Positions 1-9,686 are shown, counted from the stretch's first letter. The stretch: 64,000 bases of DNA from Marinactinospora thermotolerans DSM 45154 (GCF_900167435.1 NZ_FUWS01000004.1:310001-374000), one strand, 5' to 3'. The notes: a model not told the origin generated them from the letters alone. A program made the numbers and translations.

Positions 1-629
1 GCCCCTCCCTGGGTGAAACCCTCGGCCAGCGCCCTGCGGTAGGGACGCTCGAACAGCGGGTCGGCGTAGAGCGCGCGGTCGATCTCGGAGGCCGTCTCCA
101 TGACGACCCGCCACATCGTGTCCGCGTCCGTCCCGGTGAACGCATCCTCGAAACCGTCGGGGTCGGTCGCCGCGTGACGCACCAGCGCGAGCACGTCGGG
201 GTCGAGGAGGCCGGTGAAGCGCGGGTGGGCGAGCTCGTCCGTTCCCGACACCACCGCCACCGCGTCGGCACCGCCGAGCGCCGCGCACGCCAAGGCGAAC
301 GGCCCTCCGTTGGAGAAGCCGACCACGCCGAACCCGGACAGTCCCAGTTGCGCGGCGAGCGCGTCGACGTCGGCCGCCCAGTCGTTCAGGGTGCGCCCCG
401 GAGCCGGGTCCGAAGCGCCCACCCCCGGGCGGTCCACGCAGATAAGGCGCGTGTCCAGCCGGTCGAGCACGTCGGCGCCGAACCCCAGGTCGCGTCCCAT
501 GCCCGCGCCGGAGCAGAACACGACCGGTCGTCCCTGGACGGGACCCCACTGCGCCCAGCCGAGTGCCCGCCCATCCGGTGTCCGCACCACGCCGGAGTCC
601 CGTGGCCGGGTGATCGCCTGTCGTCGCAC
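1..629 (-). CDS. alpha/beta hydrolase, C-terminus cut by window edge
   Basis: A serine hydrolase of the alpha/beta fold with unknown substrate. From a GTG start at 629 the frame stays open to the left edge, so about 209 residues are visible and the C-terminal catalytic histidine is outside. Visible are the oxyanion-side strand VVFCSGAG near residue 40, the CVDRPGVGASD loop, and the nucleophile elbow GFSNGG with the serine near residue 106. It follows helR in the same direction after a 74-bp gap, so co-transcription is possible. The start is uncertain because no strong ribosome binding site is visible. Family assignment is secure; the function is not predictable from the part present. Confidence 0.8.
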   Translation of the reverse strand, partial: MRRQAITRPRDSGVVRTPDGRALGWAQWGPVQGRPVVFCSGAGMGRDLGFGADVLDRLDTRLICVDRPGVGASDPAPGRTLNDWAADVDALAAQLGLSGFGVVGFSNGGPFALACAALGGADAVAVVSGTDELAHPRFTGLLDPDVLALVRHAATDPDGFEDAFTGTDADTMWRVVMETASEIDRALYADPLFERPYRRALAEGFTQGG

Positions 630-703
630 AACCGGTCACCCTAGGACGAGTCGCGCGGCCCGGCCAGTGGTTTTCCGGTGGAGTCGCCCCGTCCTGGCCG
701 TCG

Positions 704-2866
704 TCAGGTGCTCGTGAGGACGACGAGGCGCTGGGTCGCCCGGGTCATCGCGACATAGCGGTCGACCGCTCCCTCGATTCCCGTACCGAACCTCTCGGGG
801 TCGACGAGGACGACCAGGTCGAACTCGAGTCCCTTGGCCAGTTGCGGGGTCAGCGACCGGACGCGGGGCGTCGCCGGCAGCGCGGGACCGCCGATGACGC
901 AGGCGACGCCGTCCGCGTGCTCGGCGAGCCAGGCGTCGAGGATCGCGTCCAGCTCCGAGACGGACCCGTGGACCACGGGAACACCGCTGGCGCGGATGGA
1001 GGTCGGCACGTTGGCGTCTGGCAGCGCGGCCCGGATGACGGGCTCGGCCTCCGCCATGACCTCCTCCGGTGTCCGGTAGTTGATGCTCAATGAGGCCAGG
1101 GCGACCTGGTCGAACCCGACCCGTTCGAGCCGGTCCCGCCACGACTCGGTGAACCCGTGCCTGGCCTGGGCGCGGTCCCCGACGATGGTGAAGCTCCGGG
1201 AGGGGCAGCGCAGCAGCAGCATCTGCCACTCCGCGTCGGTCAGTTCCTGGGCCTCGTCCACGACGATGTGCGCGAACGGGCCGGCGAGCGGGTCCGCCTC
1301 GGTTCCGGGCAGCGCGGCGTCGTCGATCAGGCTGTCCTGCAGGTCGCGCCCGCGCAGCATCGTCACCGCGCCCTCGCCGTCGTCGTCGGCCTCCAGGATG
1401 TCGTGGATGACGTGGGACATGCGCTCGCGTTCCACGGCGACGGCGGCCCTGCGCCGGCGCCTGCGCCGTGCCGCCTCGGGGTCACCCAGCCGCCGCCGCG
1501 CCGCGTCCAGGAGCGGCAGGTCGCAGACCGTCCAGGCGTGGGCGTCCTCGCGCTGGAGCTTGCGGATGTCGTCGATGGCGAGCCAGGGGGCGCACTTGCG
1601 CAGGTAGGCGGGGACCGTCCACAGGTCGGCGACGATGTCGGTCGCCTCAAGCAGCGGCCACGCCCGGCCCAGGGCCCTGACCAGTTCCGCGTTGCGCAGC
1701 AGCGACCTGCGGAGCAGGGCGGGGGGAACGTCGTCATCGTCGTTGCGCTCCACCAGGATCGTGACCAGTTCCTCCAGAAGCTGCTCGCGTGCCTCGTTGT
1801 GCGGGGTCCCGGGTTCCAGCGCGTCGAACGCCTCGGCCCAGTCGTCGGCGCTCACCCGGATGTCGGCCCAGTCGGTCGTGACCGTCATCCCCCGGGTGGG
1901 GGGCTGTTCGTAGAACTTGACGGCCTCGTCGACCGCCTTCACCAGGTCCGCGGACGACTTCAGGCGGGCCACCTCCGGATCGGTCTCGGTCCTCGCCGTG
2001 GCCCCCTCGGGAACGAGGTCCCGCAGGGTGCAGATCCGCACGCCCTCCTCGCCGAGGCTGGGCAGGACGTCGGAGACGTAGGCGAGGTAGGGCTGGTGCG
2101 GGCCGACGAACAGCACGCCGCCCCGACGGTGCCCGAGGCGAGGGTCGGAGTAGAGGAGATGGGCGGTGCGGTGCAGGGCGACGACGGTCTTCCCCGTTCC
2201 CGGGCCGCCGTCGACGACGAGGGCGCCACGGGACCCCGCGCGGATGATGGCGTCCTGGTCGGCCTGGATGGTGCCGAGCACATCTCGCATCCGGGCCGAC
2301 CGGTTGGCGCCCAGGCTGGCGATGAAGGCGGACTGGTCGTCGAGCGCGGCGTGCCCCTCGACCCCGTCCGCGGTGAACACCTCGTCCCAGTAGTCGCTGA
2401 TCCGACCCCGGGTCCAGCGGTACCTGCGTCGGCTCACCAGGCCCATCGGGTTGGCGTGGGTCGCCGCGAAGAACGGCTCGGCCGCGGGGGAGCGCCAGTC
2501 GATCAGCAGCCGACGCCCCTCGTCGTCGGTGAGGCCGAGCCGGCCGATGTACACGGGCTCGGGGTCGTCCGCGCTGACGATGCGTCCGAGGCACAGGTCC
2601 AGACCGAAGCGGCGCAGGGTGCGCAGGCGGGCGGACAGCCGGTGGACCTCCATGTCCCGGTCCATCGCCGCCCGGCCCAGCCCGCCGGGCGCCCTGCGCG
2701 CGGCGTCGAGGCGGTCGGTCAGGTCGGCGATCGTCCGCTCAAGGGTTCTCTCGATGGTCGCGAAGTGCCGCTCGTCGTCGGCGATCAACTTCGGGTCGGC
2801 CTTGGGGGAGAGGTGTTCGGGGAGGTCGAACGCGCTGGTCACCAGGTGTTTCACGTCGTCTCCCAT
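704..2866 (-). CDS. helR: HelR-type RNA polymerase recycling motor ATPase (UvrD/Rep-like helicase)
   Basis: A superfamily 1 helicase-like ATPase of about 720 residues. It has Walker A GGPGTGKT near residue 220, Walker B VVDEAQELTDAEW, a GDRAQA motif, and the C-terminal block VAMTRATQRLVVL. The N-terminal stretch DLCLGRIV...GRLGLTDDEG...LLIDWRSPAAEPFF is typical of the HelD/HelR branch. Known members bind stalled RNA polymerase, recycle it and can displace rifamycins, giving rifampin tolerance. The open frame extends further upstream, but that extension runs through the regulatory palindrome. ATG at 2866 is used here; GTG at 2854 is a good alternative because GGGAG lies just upstream of it. 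The rifamycin-associated element upstream supports the assignment. No frameshift is visible. Confidence 0.85.
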   Translation of the reverse strand: MGDDVKHLVTSAFDLPEHLSPKADPKLIADDERHFATIERTLERTIADLTDRLDAARRAPGGLGRAAMDRDMEVHRLSARLRTLRRFGLDLCLGRIVSADDPEPVYIGRLGLTDDEGRRLLIDWRSPAAEPFFAATHANPMGLVSRRRYRWTRGRISDYWDEVFTADGVEGHAALDDQSAFIASLGANRSARMRDVLGTIQADQDAIIRAGSRGALVVDGGPGTGKTVVALHRTAHLLYSDPRLGHRRGGVLFVGPHQPYLAYVSDVLPSLGEEGVRICTLRDLVPEGATARTETDPEVARLKSSADLVKAVDEAVKFYEQPPTRGMTVTTDWADIRVSADDWAEAFDALEPGTPHNEAREQLLEELVTILVERNDDDDVPPALLRRSLLRNAELVRALGRAWPLLEATDIVADLWTVPAYLRKCAPWLAIDDIRKLQREDAHAWTVCDLPLLDAARRRLGDPEAARRRRRRRAAVAVERERMSHVIHDILEADDDGEGAVTMLRGRDLQDSLIDDAALPGTEADPLAGPFAHIVVDEAQELTDAEWQMLLLRCPSRSFTIVGDRAQARHGFTESWRDRLERVGFDQVALASLSINYRTPEEVMAEAEPVIRAALPDANVPTSIRASGVPVVHGSVSELDAILDAWLAEHADGVACVIGGPALPATPRVRSLTPQLAKGLEFDLVVLVDPERFGTGIEGAVDRYVAMTRATQRLVVLTST

Positions 2867-2909
2867 GTCGTGGGTTCCGGTCACGGACGACGATTCTGCG
2901 GCATGACCC

Positions 2910-2927
2910 GGGTCTTGCCGCAAGCCC
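2910..2927 (-). promoter_or_regulatory. Rifamycin-associated element (RAE)-like inverted repeat upstream of helR
   Basis: On the minus strand this reads GGGCTTGCGGCAAGACCC, a CTTGC-G-GCAAG dyad with G and C flanks. It matches the RAE reported upstream of rifamycin-inactivation genes and helR in actinomycetes (recalled, not searched). It lies 44-56 bp before the likely helR starts. An RAE here implies rifamycin-inducible transcription; that is inference. Confidence 0.75.
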
Positions 2928-3803
2928 GGGGGTGCGCTATACGTTAAGAGTGGAGGGGAGTGACCGTCCCCCTCCGCTCCGGTCGTTCATGGTCTTTGAT
3001 CTTCGTCAGCTGACAGCGCGCCACGTAGGGCGACACCGACCCGCGGCCCCTCTACCTGCCCCGTTTCGAACGCGCTCGCCTCCTGGTGGAGGCACGTGTG
3101 GCGCCCCTTCGGATGTGCGCGCGGTGGGCGCCGCCCCGCCGTCGCGGACCCGCTCCTTCAGCCGCTTCGGTGTGAGCGTGGGGGATCCGCCGGGTGGCCA
3201 CCGGGATGTCGCTCCCGCGCCGGGGCCGTGGACGCTGACGGGCTCGGGCACCGCCTTCACACCGGCCTCGATCACCGGATGGACGGTCCGACGGGGCGGG
3301 ACCGGCCCGCTCACGGCCTCGCCAGGCGCCGATGCGGAGGACGACCGGGCGGCACAGGTCCCCGGCGCTCTCCTCGACTCGACGCGGGCGCAAACACCCC
3401 GGCTCCACAGGGCACCCCGCGGCGTGGAGAGACGCGCGTCGCGTGGGACACCGGGAGGGGACACGAACCGTACACCGGGGACGGAGCGGGACTCGTCCTG
3501 CCACAGGGGCGGCGCGCAGCCGACGCGCCGCGCGTCCGTCGTCGGTGCGCCCCCGTGCTCGCAGTCGACACGCCGTCCCTCCCGCACGCCAGGAGTGCGA
3601 GGTCGGAGGACGGGGGCGGCGCCTCGGGCGGGTTCGGTCGCTCGCCCCCGGGCCGGCCCCGCGATCACTCGCGAAATCCAGAGGATCGCCGGGATCACTG
3701 CGAGTAGATTACGCGGAGTCCGTCCCCCTGGCTCCCGCGCAAGGCGGGGCCACAGCGGGGCGGACCGACGGACGTGAGGGATCGAGAGGGAGGAGAGCCG
3801 GGG
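2928..3803. other. Gene-poor interval of about 880 bp
   Basis: Open frames exist on both strands but none shows a recognisable fold, a motif or protein-like composition; they are rich in Arg, Pro and Gly as expected for chance frames in this base composition. The right end holds the ribosome binding site for the next gene (GGGAGGAGA at 3788-3796). No repeat or RNA gene was recognised. Confidence 0.5.
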
Positions 3804-4178
3804 ATGATTCGCAGGCTTCAGGCGGTCGCGTTGGACTGCTCGGACCCCAGGCGGCTCGCGGAGTTCTACGCGGAACTGCTCGGCGGGCAGGTCGTGGCGG
3901 ACCCGGAGGATCCGGCCTGGGTCGAGGTGCACGGCTTCGAGGGAACGCCGCTGGCCTTCCAACGGGTGCGGGACTACCGCCCACCGGAGTGGCCGGGACA
4001 GCAGACGCCCCAGCAGGTGCACCTGGACTTCGAGGTGGACGACATCGAGGCGGCCGAGAAGCGGGTGCTGGAGCTCGGCGCGACCGTGCTGGAACGGGCC
4101 GACCAGGTGCGTCCGGAGGCCAACTGGCGGGTCTACGCGGATCCGGCGGGCCATCCCTTCTGCCTCTGCCTCCACTGA
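3804..4178 (+). CDS. VOC family (glyoxalase-like) protein
   Basis: A 124-residue protein of the vicinal oxygen chelate fold, closest to the Glyoxalase_6-type single-domain proteins. The opening segment VALDCSDPRRLAEFYAELLGG and the C-terminal VYADPAGHPFCLCL are diagnostic; the middle holds QVHLDFEVDDIEAAEKRVLELGA. The family includes dioxygenases, isomerases and antibiotic-binding proteins, so no substrate is proposed. ATG at 3804 is chosen because GGGAGGAGA precedes it by about 8 nt; an upstream in-frame GTG at 3774 lacks such a site. It stands alone between two gene-free stretches. Confidence 0.85.
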   Translation: MIRRLQAVALDCSDPRRLAEFYAELLGGQVVADPEDPAWVEVHGFEGTPLAFQRVRDYRPPEWPGQQTPQQVHLDFEVDDIEAAEKRVLELGATVLERADQVRPEANWRVYADPAGHPFCLCLH

Positions 4179-4620
4179 GGCGGCCGCGCCGCCGAAACGG
4201 CGTCGGAGGTCGCCGGCCGGGCGGGACCTTGACGCCCACCGCGGCCGGGTGCGGCCCGGCGCCACGACGGCGGGAGCGGTAGGAGCCAAGGGGTGGCGAC
4301 CGCGCCGCGCGGCGGCAGACAGGCCGCGGGGACGCGGGACGGCCCACGCGGCCGTTCCGGTCACGGTCGGCCGGCCCCGGCCGGGGCGGGGTCGGACGCC
4401 GTCGAGCGCCGCGCCCGGAGGGGGAGCCCGCGTCTTTCCCTGGGGCCGGCCCCGAGCGCTCCTTGCGAGGCGGTTCGAAGAGCGCGGAGCCGGGGCGCCG
4501 CGCTCCGGGAAGGAGAGGCGGAGCCGGCGGCCAGGGCCGTCCGCCGGTCATCCGCCCTCTCGCCGGGGCGTCGGGACATAATCCCTCGCCCCGCGGCCCG
4601 GGGGCTGGCACACTTCCGGG
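4179..4620. other. Intergenic stretch, 442 bp
   Basis: No convincing gene. The only signal is at the right end, where CACACT sits about 11 nt upstream of the next ATG and could be a -10 element of a nearly leaderless promoter. Confidence 0.4.
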
Positions 4621-5154
4621 ATGAGCTCATCCCGAATCTCCCTGGTGAACCGGCAACTCGACATCGCCTGGGCGCTGCTGGAGCACCACACGCAGGACCT
4701 CGACGACGCGATGTGCCTGTGGGAGCCGGCGCCCGTGTCCTGGAACGTGCGGCCGGACGGCCATGGGCGCTGGGTCGCCGACTGGCGGGTCCCCGAACCG
4801 CAGCCCGTTCCCGCCGTCACGATCGGCTGGGTGACCTGGCACGTCGACTACTGGTGGACGACCACCCTCGAGCACTGCTTCGGCTCCGGGGCGCCCGCGC
4901 GCGAGGAGATCGTCTGGCCCGGCAGCGCCGAGGCGGCGATCGCGCGGCTGGCCGAACTGAAGCGGGCCTGGCAGGCCGAACTCGCGCGGCTCGACGACGC
5001 CGATCTGGACTCCACCTCGCGCACGGCCGGCCTTCCCTGGGGGGAGGGACTTCCGCTCGTCGACGTGGCGGGCTGGGTCAGCGTCGAACTGACCAAGAAC
5101 GTCGCCGAGATCGGTCTGCTGCGCCACCTGTACACCTGGAACGCCGCACGCTGA
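4621..5154 (+). CDS. DinB superfamily protein
   Basis: A 177-residue four-helix-bundle protein of the DinB/YfiT-like superfamily. The second helix carries TIGWVTWHVDYWW, matching the IGWxxWH signature with a metal-ligand histidine, and the C-terminal helix has VELTKNVAEIGLLRHLY. Members bind a divalent metal and several use a low-molecular-weight thiol such as mycothiol or bacillithiol; the reaction here is unknown. The ATG at 4621 has no clear ribosome binding site and may be leaderless. The following gene starts 57 bp downstream in the same direction but probably has its own promoter. Confidence 0.8.
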   Translation: MSSSRISLVNRQLDIAWALLEHHTQDLDDAMCLWEPAPVSWNVRPDGHGRWVADWRVPEPQPVPAVTIGWVTWHVDYWWTTTLEHCFGSGAPAREEIVWPGSAEAAIARLAELKRAWQAELARLDDADLDSTSRTAGLPWGEGLPLVDVAGWVSVELTKNVAEIGLLRHLYTWNAAR

Positions 5155-5211
5155 CCCCGACCGCCGGAAAACCGGTGTTGTCGGCGGGCTCCGCCCCCTA
5201 CCCTCGGCCGC

Positions 5212-6237
5212 ATGCGTGATCTCCTCCGACTGCCGAAGGCCCACCTCCACGTCCACCTGGAGAGCACCATCCGCCCCGGCACGTTGCGCGAGATCGCCGC
5301 GGCCAACGGCGTCCCCCTGCCGCGCCTCCACGCCCCGGCCGGCGCGGGTCCCCTGTTCACCGGCTTCCGCGCCTTCGCCGACCACGGCTCCCTGGTGCGG
5401 TCGTGCCTGCGCCGGCCCGAGGACTTCCACCGGATCGCCGTCGAGTTCTGCGCGGACGAGGCCGCGCAGGGCACCCGCTACGTCGAGGTGACGTTCACCG
5501 CGGCCTCCCACGGGGAGCGGTTGGGCCGGCTCGAAATGCCGCTGGAAGCCGTCCTGGACGGGCTCGCCGAGGGCGCGGCGGCCCATGGGCTGGAGTACGG
5601 GGTCATCCTCGACCACTCACGGCGGCGCTCCGTGGAACGGGCCTGGCGCACGATGAGGCTGGCGGCCCGTTACGCCTCCCACGGGGTGGTCGCCATCGGG
5701 ATGGCGGGGGAGGAGTCCTACCCCCTCGCTCCCTTCGCGCCCGTCATCGACGCGGCCCACGACGCGGGGATACGGCTCGTCCACCACGCAGGTGAGGCCT
5801 GCGGGCCGGCGAGCATCCGTGAGGCGGTCGAGGTGGGCCGGACCCGGCGGATCGGCCATGGCATCAGGATCCTGGACGACGACGAACTGGTCGCCGAGGT
5901 GCGGGAGCGCGGCATCCCGCTGGAGGTGTGCCCGTCCTCCAACGTCGCCCTCGGCTTCGCCGATTCCCTTGCGGCCCATCCGTTGCCGCGGTTGCGCGCC
6001 GCGGGACTGGCCCTGACCCTCAACACCGACGTCCCCTCGGCCACCGGCAGCGGTCTGGCCGGGGAGTACGCGCGGGTGCGTGACGCTTTCGGCTACGACG
6101 ACACCGTCCTGGCCGAATTCGCGCGGGCCTCGATCGAGGCCTCCTTCGCCCCCGCGGACGTCAAGGGGCGCCTGCGCCGCGAGGTGGACGCCTGGCTGGC
6201 CCCGGCGGAGGGGAGACCGTCGCACACGGGGAGGTGA
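5212..6237 (+). CDS. Adenosine deaminase family amidohydrolase
   Basis: A 341-residue TIM-barrel metal-dependent deaminase. Metal and catalytic motifs occur in order: HLHVHLEST near residue 12, VVAIGMAGEE, VHHAGEACGP with the metal His and catalytic Glu, RIGHG, PLEVCPSSNV, and LNTDVPS near residue 265. In classical adenosine deaminases the last motif is usually NTDDP; here the second Asp is Val while the metal-binding first Asp remains, so substrate preference may differ. Family members deaminate adenosine, adenine or aminodeoxyfutalosine; the exact purine is not predicted. TACCCT at 5199-5204 lies about 8 nt before the ATG, compatible with a leaderless transcript. Confidence 0.8.
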   Translation: MRDLLRLPKAHLHVHLESTIRPGTLREIAAANGVPLPRLHAPAGAGPLFTGFRAFADHGSLVRSCLRRPEDFHRIAVEFCADEAAQGTRYVEVTFTAASHGERLGRLEMPLEAVLDGLAEGAAAHGLEYGVILDHSRRRSVERAWRTMRLAARYASHGVVAIGMAGEESYPLAPFAPVIDAAHDAGIRLVHHAGEACGPASIREAVEVGRTRRIGHGIRILDDDELVAEVRERGIPLEVCPSSNVALGFADSLAAHPLPRLRAAGLALTLNTDVPSATGSGLAGEYARVRDAFGYDDTVLAEFARASIEASFAPADVKGRLRREVDAWLAPAEGRPSHTGR

Positions 6238-7082
6238 TCGTTTCCCCGCTCCACTCCTGTGAGCTGGGGATTTCCGGTGGCCCATGCTCCAGCCTGGCCG
6301 GTGAGAGACCGCGCGCCGCCGGCAGGGGACGTCCGACGTGGTGGGCTGAGAACAGGGCCTCTCCCTCTCCACCGTGTCCAGGGCGGTGGTCCGGGCTTCT
6401 GTGGGGAGGGCGGCGCCGCTCTCCCGTGCCTGGTGCCGCGGACGAAGCCGTGCGCTTCTCACCTCGACGCGCGCCACCTCGACGCATTCGGGCGACGCGC
6501 CGCTGTAAGACGACTTGTGCGACTTGTCCGGGAGGGGACACTCGAAGAAGCCCCGTCTTCCCGATCACTTGCGGTGTCCGATCGCACGGTAGTGCTACTG
6601 CCTGGAGTTCCCGGTACCGGGCTGTCTGCCGCCGTGCCTCTGCGAGAGCATCCCGGACGCTTCCGCCTCCCCGGGCTTCCACAGCGCGGCTCCGGCCGCC
6701 GTCACCGTCCGGAGAACACTCGAAAGTCCCTCCCCTGACCTGTTCCCGAAGAGGACGGGCCGTGCCCACAGGTCGACGGCGGTTTCTCGCCCCTGCCCGA
6801 CTTCGGCTCGGCGATGGCGCCGAAGACATCGGTGACGATCAGGGGAGGTGTCACCGGCCGGAAGGCTTCCACGAGCCCGCGCCCCGGCTCCCCGGTCGAC
6901 CGCGTCCCCCCGGGTCATGGCCGCGGCGTCTGATCACGCGCGGGGCGGCCCCCGTCTCCGGGAACCGCCTCGATCTGCGCCCGTCCCACGCGGGGCGAGC
7001 CCGCCTCCCACCGCCGCACCTCCAGGGCGCGGTCCCACATCGGGGCCGGCGACGGGCAGGACGCGACCCGAAGCGGGCCTGG
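6238..7082. other. Gene-poor interval, 845 bp
   Basis: It lies between the convergent ends of the deaminase and esterase genes. Several chance open frames exist on both strands but none has family-like sequence. No clear terminator with a T-run was recognised. Confidence 0.5.
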
Positions 7083-8102
7083 TCAGCCGGTCCGGGCCGG
7101 CTGGGCGGCGGACGCCTGGCGGGGCACCCCGCCCCGCGCCGTTTCGAGCGAGCGGCTCAGGAAGCCGCAGGCCGTTTCCAGCGCGACCTTGTTGGCGCAG
7201 GTCTCGCGCAACAGGTCGACCATGAGGAAGTCGTGCACCATGCCCCCGACACGCACCGCCGTGACCGGGACGCCCGCCTGGCGCAGCTTGGCCGCGTAGG
7301 CCTCGCCCTCGTCGCGCAGCACGTCGGCCTCGTCGGTGATGACCAGCGCCGGCGGAAGGTCGCGAAGCTGGTCGACCGAGGCCCGCAGCGGCGAGGCGGT
7401 GATCTCCGCCCGCTGGTTCTCGTCGGTGGTGTACTGGTCCCAGAACCAGATCATGCCGTCGCGGTTGAGGTAGTACCCCTCGGCGAACTGGTGGTAGGAC
7501 TCGGTGTCGAAGCCGGCGTCGGTCACCGGGTAGAACAGCGCCTGCCCCTTCAGGGTCACGTCGCCGCGCTCCTTGGCCATCAGCGTCAACGCGATGGACA
7601 TGTTCCCGCCGACCGAGTCACCGCAGACCGCCATGCGCGAGGCGTCCAGTCCCCTGCCCCGCCCCTCGCGCATCACCCACTGGGCGGCGGCGTAGTTCTG
7701 TTCGATGGCGGTGGGGTACTTCGCCTCGGGGGAGCGGCCGTACTCGGGGAAGACGACGGCCGCGTTGGCGCGTGTCGCGAGCTCCCGGACGAGCCGGTCG
7801 TGGGTCGCGGCGCTGCCGAACACCCATCCGGCACCGTGGATGTAGAAGATGACGGGAAGCGTCCCGCTCGCCCCCTTGGGGCGGACGATGCGCACGGGGA
7901 CGCTGCCGGTGGGCCCGCCCTGGACGGTGATCCACTCGTCGTCCACATCGGGCTTCTCGACGCCCTCTCCCGATTGAAGGTCCTCGAGGATCTGGCGTCC
8001 CTGTTCCGGGGGGAGCTCGTAGATGAACGGCCGCTTGGAGTTGGCGTCGGCGAACTCTTGGGCGGCCTTCTCCAGGACGACCGCGGGCTTGTTCTGTGCC
8101 AC
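7083..8102 (-). CDS. Alpha/beta hydrolase of the hormone-sensitive-lipase (Aes) family
   Basis: A 339-residue carboxylesterase-type hydrolase. The HSL-family oxyanion motif appears as VIFYIHGAGWVFGS, the nucleophile elbow as GDSVGGN, the acid region as VITDEADVLRDEGEAYA, and the catalytic His in VGGMVHDF. These enzymes hydrolyse short-chain esters, sometimes arylesters or antibiotic esters. The start is GTG at 8102, preceded by GAAGGAG eight bases upstream; an upstream in-frame GTG at 8144 is less well supported. The gene runs divergently from the molybdopterin oxidoreductase genes across about 250 bp. Confidence 0.88.
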   Translation of the reverse strand: MAQNKPAVVLEKAAQEFADANSKRPFIYELPPEQGRQILEDLQSGEGVEKPDVDDEWITVQGGPTGSVPVRIVRPKGASGTLPVIFYIHGAGWVFGSAATHDRLVRELATRANAAVVFPEYGRSPEAKYPTAIEQNYAAAQWVMREGRGRGLDASRMAVCGDSVGGNMSIALTLMAKERGDVTLKGQALFYPVTDAGFDTESYHQFAEGYYLNRDGMIWFWDQYTTDENQRAEITASPLRASVDQLRDLPPALVITDEADVLRDEGEAYAAKLRQAGVPVTAVRVGGMVHDFLMVDLLRETCANKVALETACGFLSRSLETARGGVPRQASAAQPARTG

Positions 8103-8349
8103 GGTTGTGACTCCTTCGCATCGAGACTGTTCAGCGGCGTCCACAGGGACGCCGATGTTCCCCTGGGCCGCTGACCTGAGGACGAGTCAGAGAAACCGGA
8201 TTTACCAAGACAGAAGACCTAAATTGCTCCATCTGCGGACGATACGGGCGGGCCAGGTCGATGTTGGCCCTGGCCCTGCCGTCGCTTGACCGGATCGGGG
8301 GTAGGGCCGCCGCCGACGTGCTCCACATCAGTGAGAGGACAGGGCGCTC

Positions 8350-8945
8350 ATGGGCATCGTGTCGAGGGGATTCCAGGGCCGTCGTGGCGGCGACAGCGAA
8401 CGCCTCCCGCCGGGGCAGTACCTCACCGACGGTTTCCCCGTCCTGACCGCGGGTCCCACCCCGCGCGTGGACACCGGCGAGTGGACGTTCACGATCACCA
8501 CCGAGACCGGCGAGTCGCGGACCTGGTCATGGCGGGAGTTCCAGAATCTGCCCCAGGAGCATCCGCACACCGACATCCACTGTGTGACCCGCTGGTCGAA
8601 GTTCGACACCGACTGGACGGGGGTGTCGCTGGACACGCTCCTGGCCGACGTCGACACCTCCGCCGACTACGCACTGGCCTACTGCTACGGCGGCTACAGC
8701 ACCAACCTGCCGCTCCAGGACCTCCAGGAGGGCCGGGCGTGGGTCGTGCACGAGTTCGAGGGGGAACCGTTGCCCGCCGAGCACGGCGGCCCGGCTGTTC
8801 GTCCCCCACCTGTACTTCTGGAAGTCGGCCAAATGGGTCCGCGGCATCCGGCTGCTCGACCACGACGAACCCGGCTTCTGGGAACAGGCCGGCTACCACG
8901 ACTACGGCGACCCCTGGCGCGAGCAGCGCTATCGGGGGGGACTGA
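8350..8945 (+). pseudogene. Sulfite-oxidase-like molybdopterin oxidoreductase, broken by two indels
   Basis: A small (about 200 aa) soluble member of the sulfite oxidase/YedY-like molybdopterin family. The first 145 codons are intact and include [19 protein letters not shown], in which Cys is the expected molybdenum ligand. Near 8791-8796 the frame breaks; continuing in the +1-shifted frame gives [19 protein letters not shown], the expected family continuation. This fits loss of one copy of a 5-bp CCCGG-type repeat. A second break lies in the seven-G run at 8934-8940: with six Gs the protein would end RGD with TGA at 8943-8945, three bases before the next gene. Two compensable indels suggest either recent decay or assembly error. 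Confidence 0.75.
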
Positions 8946-8948
8946 GGG

Positions 8949-9686
8949 ATGGCCGGCCGCTGGAGGGCGGCCACGGTCGCCGCGCACCGTCCCGAGACCC
9001 CCACGGCGCGCACCCTGGTCCTGCGGGTTCCCGACTGGCCCGGGCACCTGGCGGGCCAGCACGTCGACGTCCGGCTCACCGCCGAGGACGGCTACACCGC
9101 CCAGCGCAGTTACTCGCTGGCCGCGCCCGCCGTCGGCGACCTCATCGAGGTGACCGTGCAGCGCGTCCCCGACGGGGAGGTATCGCCCTACCTCGTCGAG
9201 GTGGCCGACGTCGGCGACCAGATCGAGATCCGCGGCCCTCTCGGCGGCTGGTTCGTCTGGAGGCCCGACGACCCGGCCCCGGTGGTGCTGGTGGCCGGCG
9301 GCGCGGGGATCGTGCCGCTGATGTCGATGGTGCGGACCCGGCGGATGGCGCGCGCCAAGGCGCTGTTCCGGTTGCTGTACTCGCTGCGTTCGCCGGCGGA
9401 GCGCTACTACTCCACGGAGCTGGGCTCCCACCAGGCGGGTGACGGAGGTCTGGACGTCTTCCTCGCCTACACGCGGGAAGCACCCGAGGGGGTGACACGC
9501 CCGCCACAGCGCCTGGCCCTGTCGGAGATCAACACCCACGGCCTACCGCCGGACTCCGCGCCGACCTGCTTCGTCTGCGGCCCCACCGGGTTCGTGGAGA
9601 GCGCTGCCAACGCGCTGGTCGCACTGGGACACGACCCGCGCAGGATCAAGACCGAACGCTTCGGTCCCAGTGGAGGACGACCATGA
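8949..9686 (+). CDS. FAD/NAD(P)-binding oxidoreductase (ferredoxin-reductase type)
   Basis: A 245-residue flavin reductase of the ferredoxin-NADP reductase superfamily without an iron-sulfur domain. FAD-binding RSYSLA lies near residue 57, the pyridine-nucleotide glycine motif [14 protein letters not shown] follows, then CGPTGFVE and the C-terminal ERFG. It starts 3 bp after the expected stop of the sulfite-oxidase-like gene and overlaps the next gene by 4 bp, so the three form one operon. By context it probably passes electrons between NAD(P)H and the molybdenum protein; the physiological substrate is unknown. Confidence 0.88.
   Translation: MAGRWRAATVAAHRPETPTARTLVLRVPDWPGHLAGQHVDVRLTAEDGYTAQRSYSLAAPAVGDLIEVTVQRVPDGEVSPYLVEVADVGDQIEIRGPLGGWFVWRPDDPAPVVLVAGGAGIVPLMSMVRTRRMARAKALFRLLYSLRSPAERYYSTELGSHQAGDGGLDVFLAYTREAPEGVTRPPQRLALSEINTHGLPPDSAPTCFVCGPTGFVESAANALVALGHDPRRIKTERFGPSGGRP

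Noticed and set aside
3006-4364. Minus-strand frame of about 450 codons across the VOC gene
   Set aside because: Overlaps a strong plus-strand gene and resembles no family.
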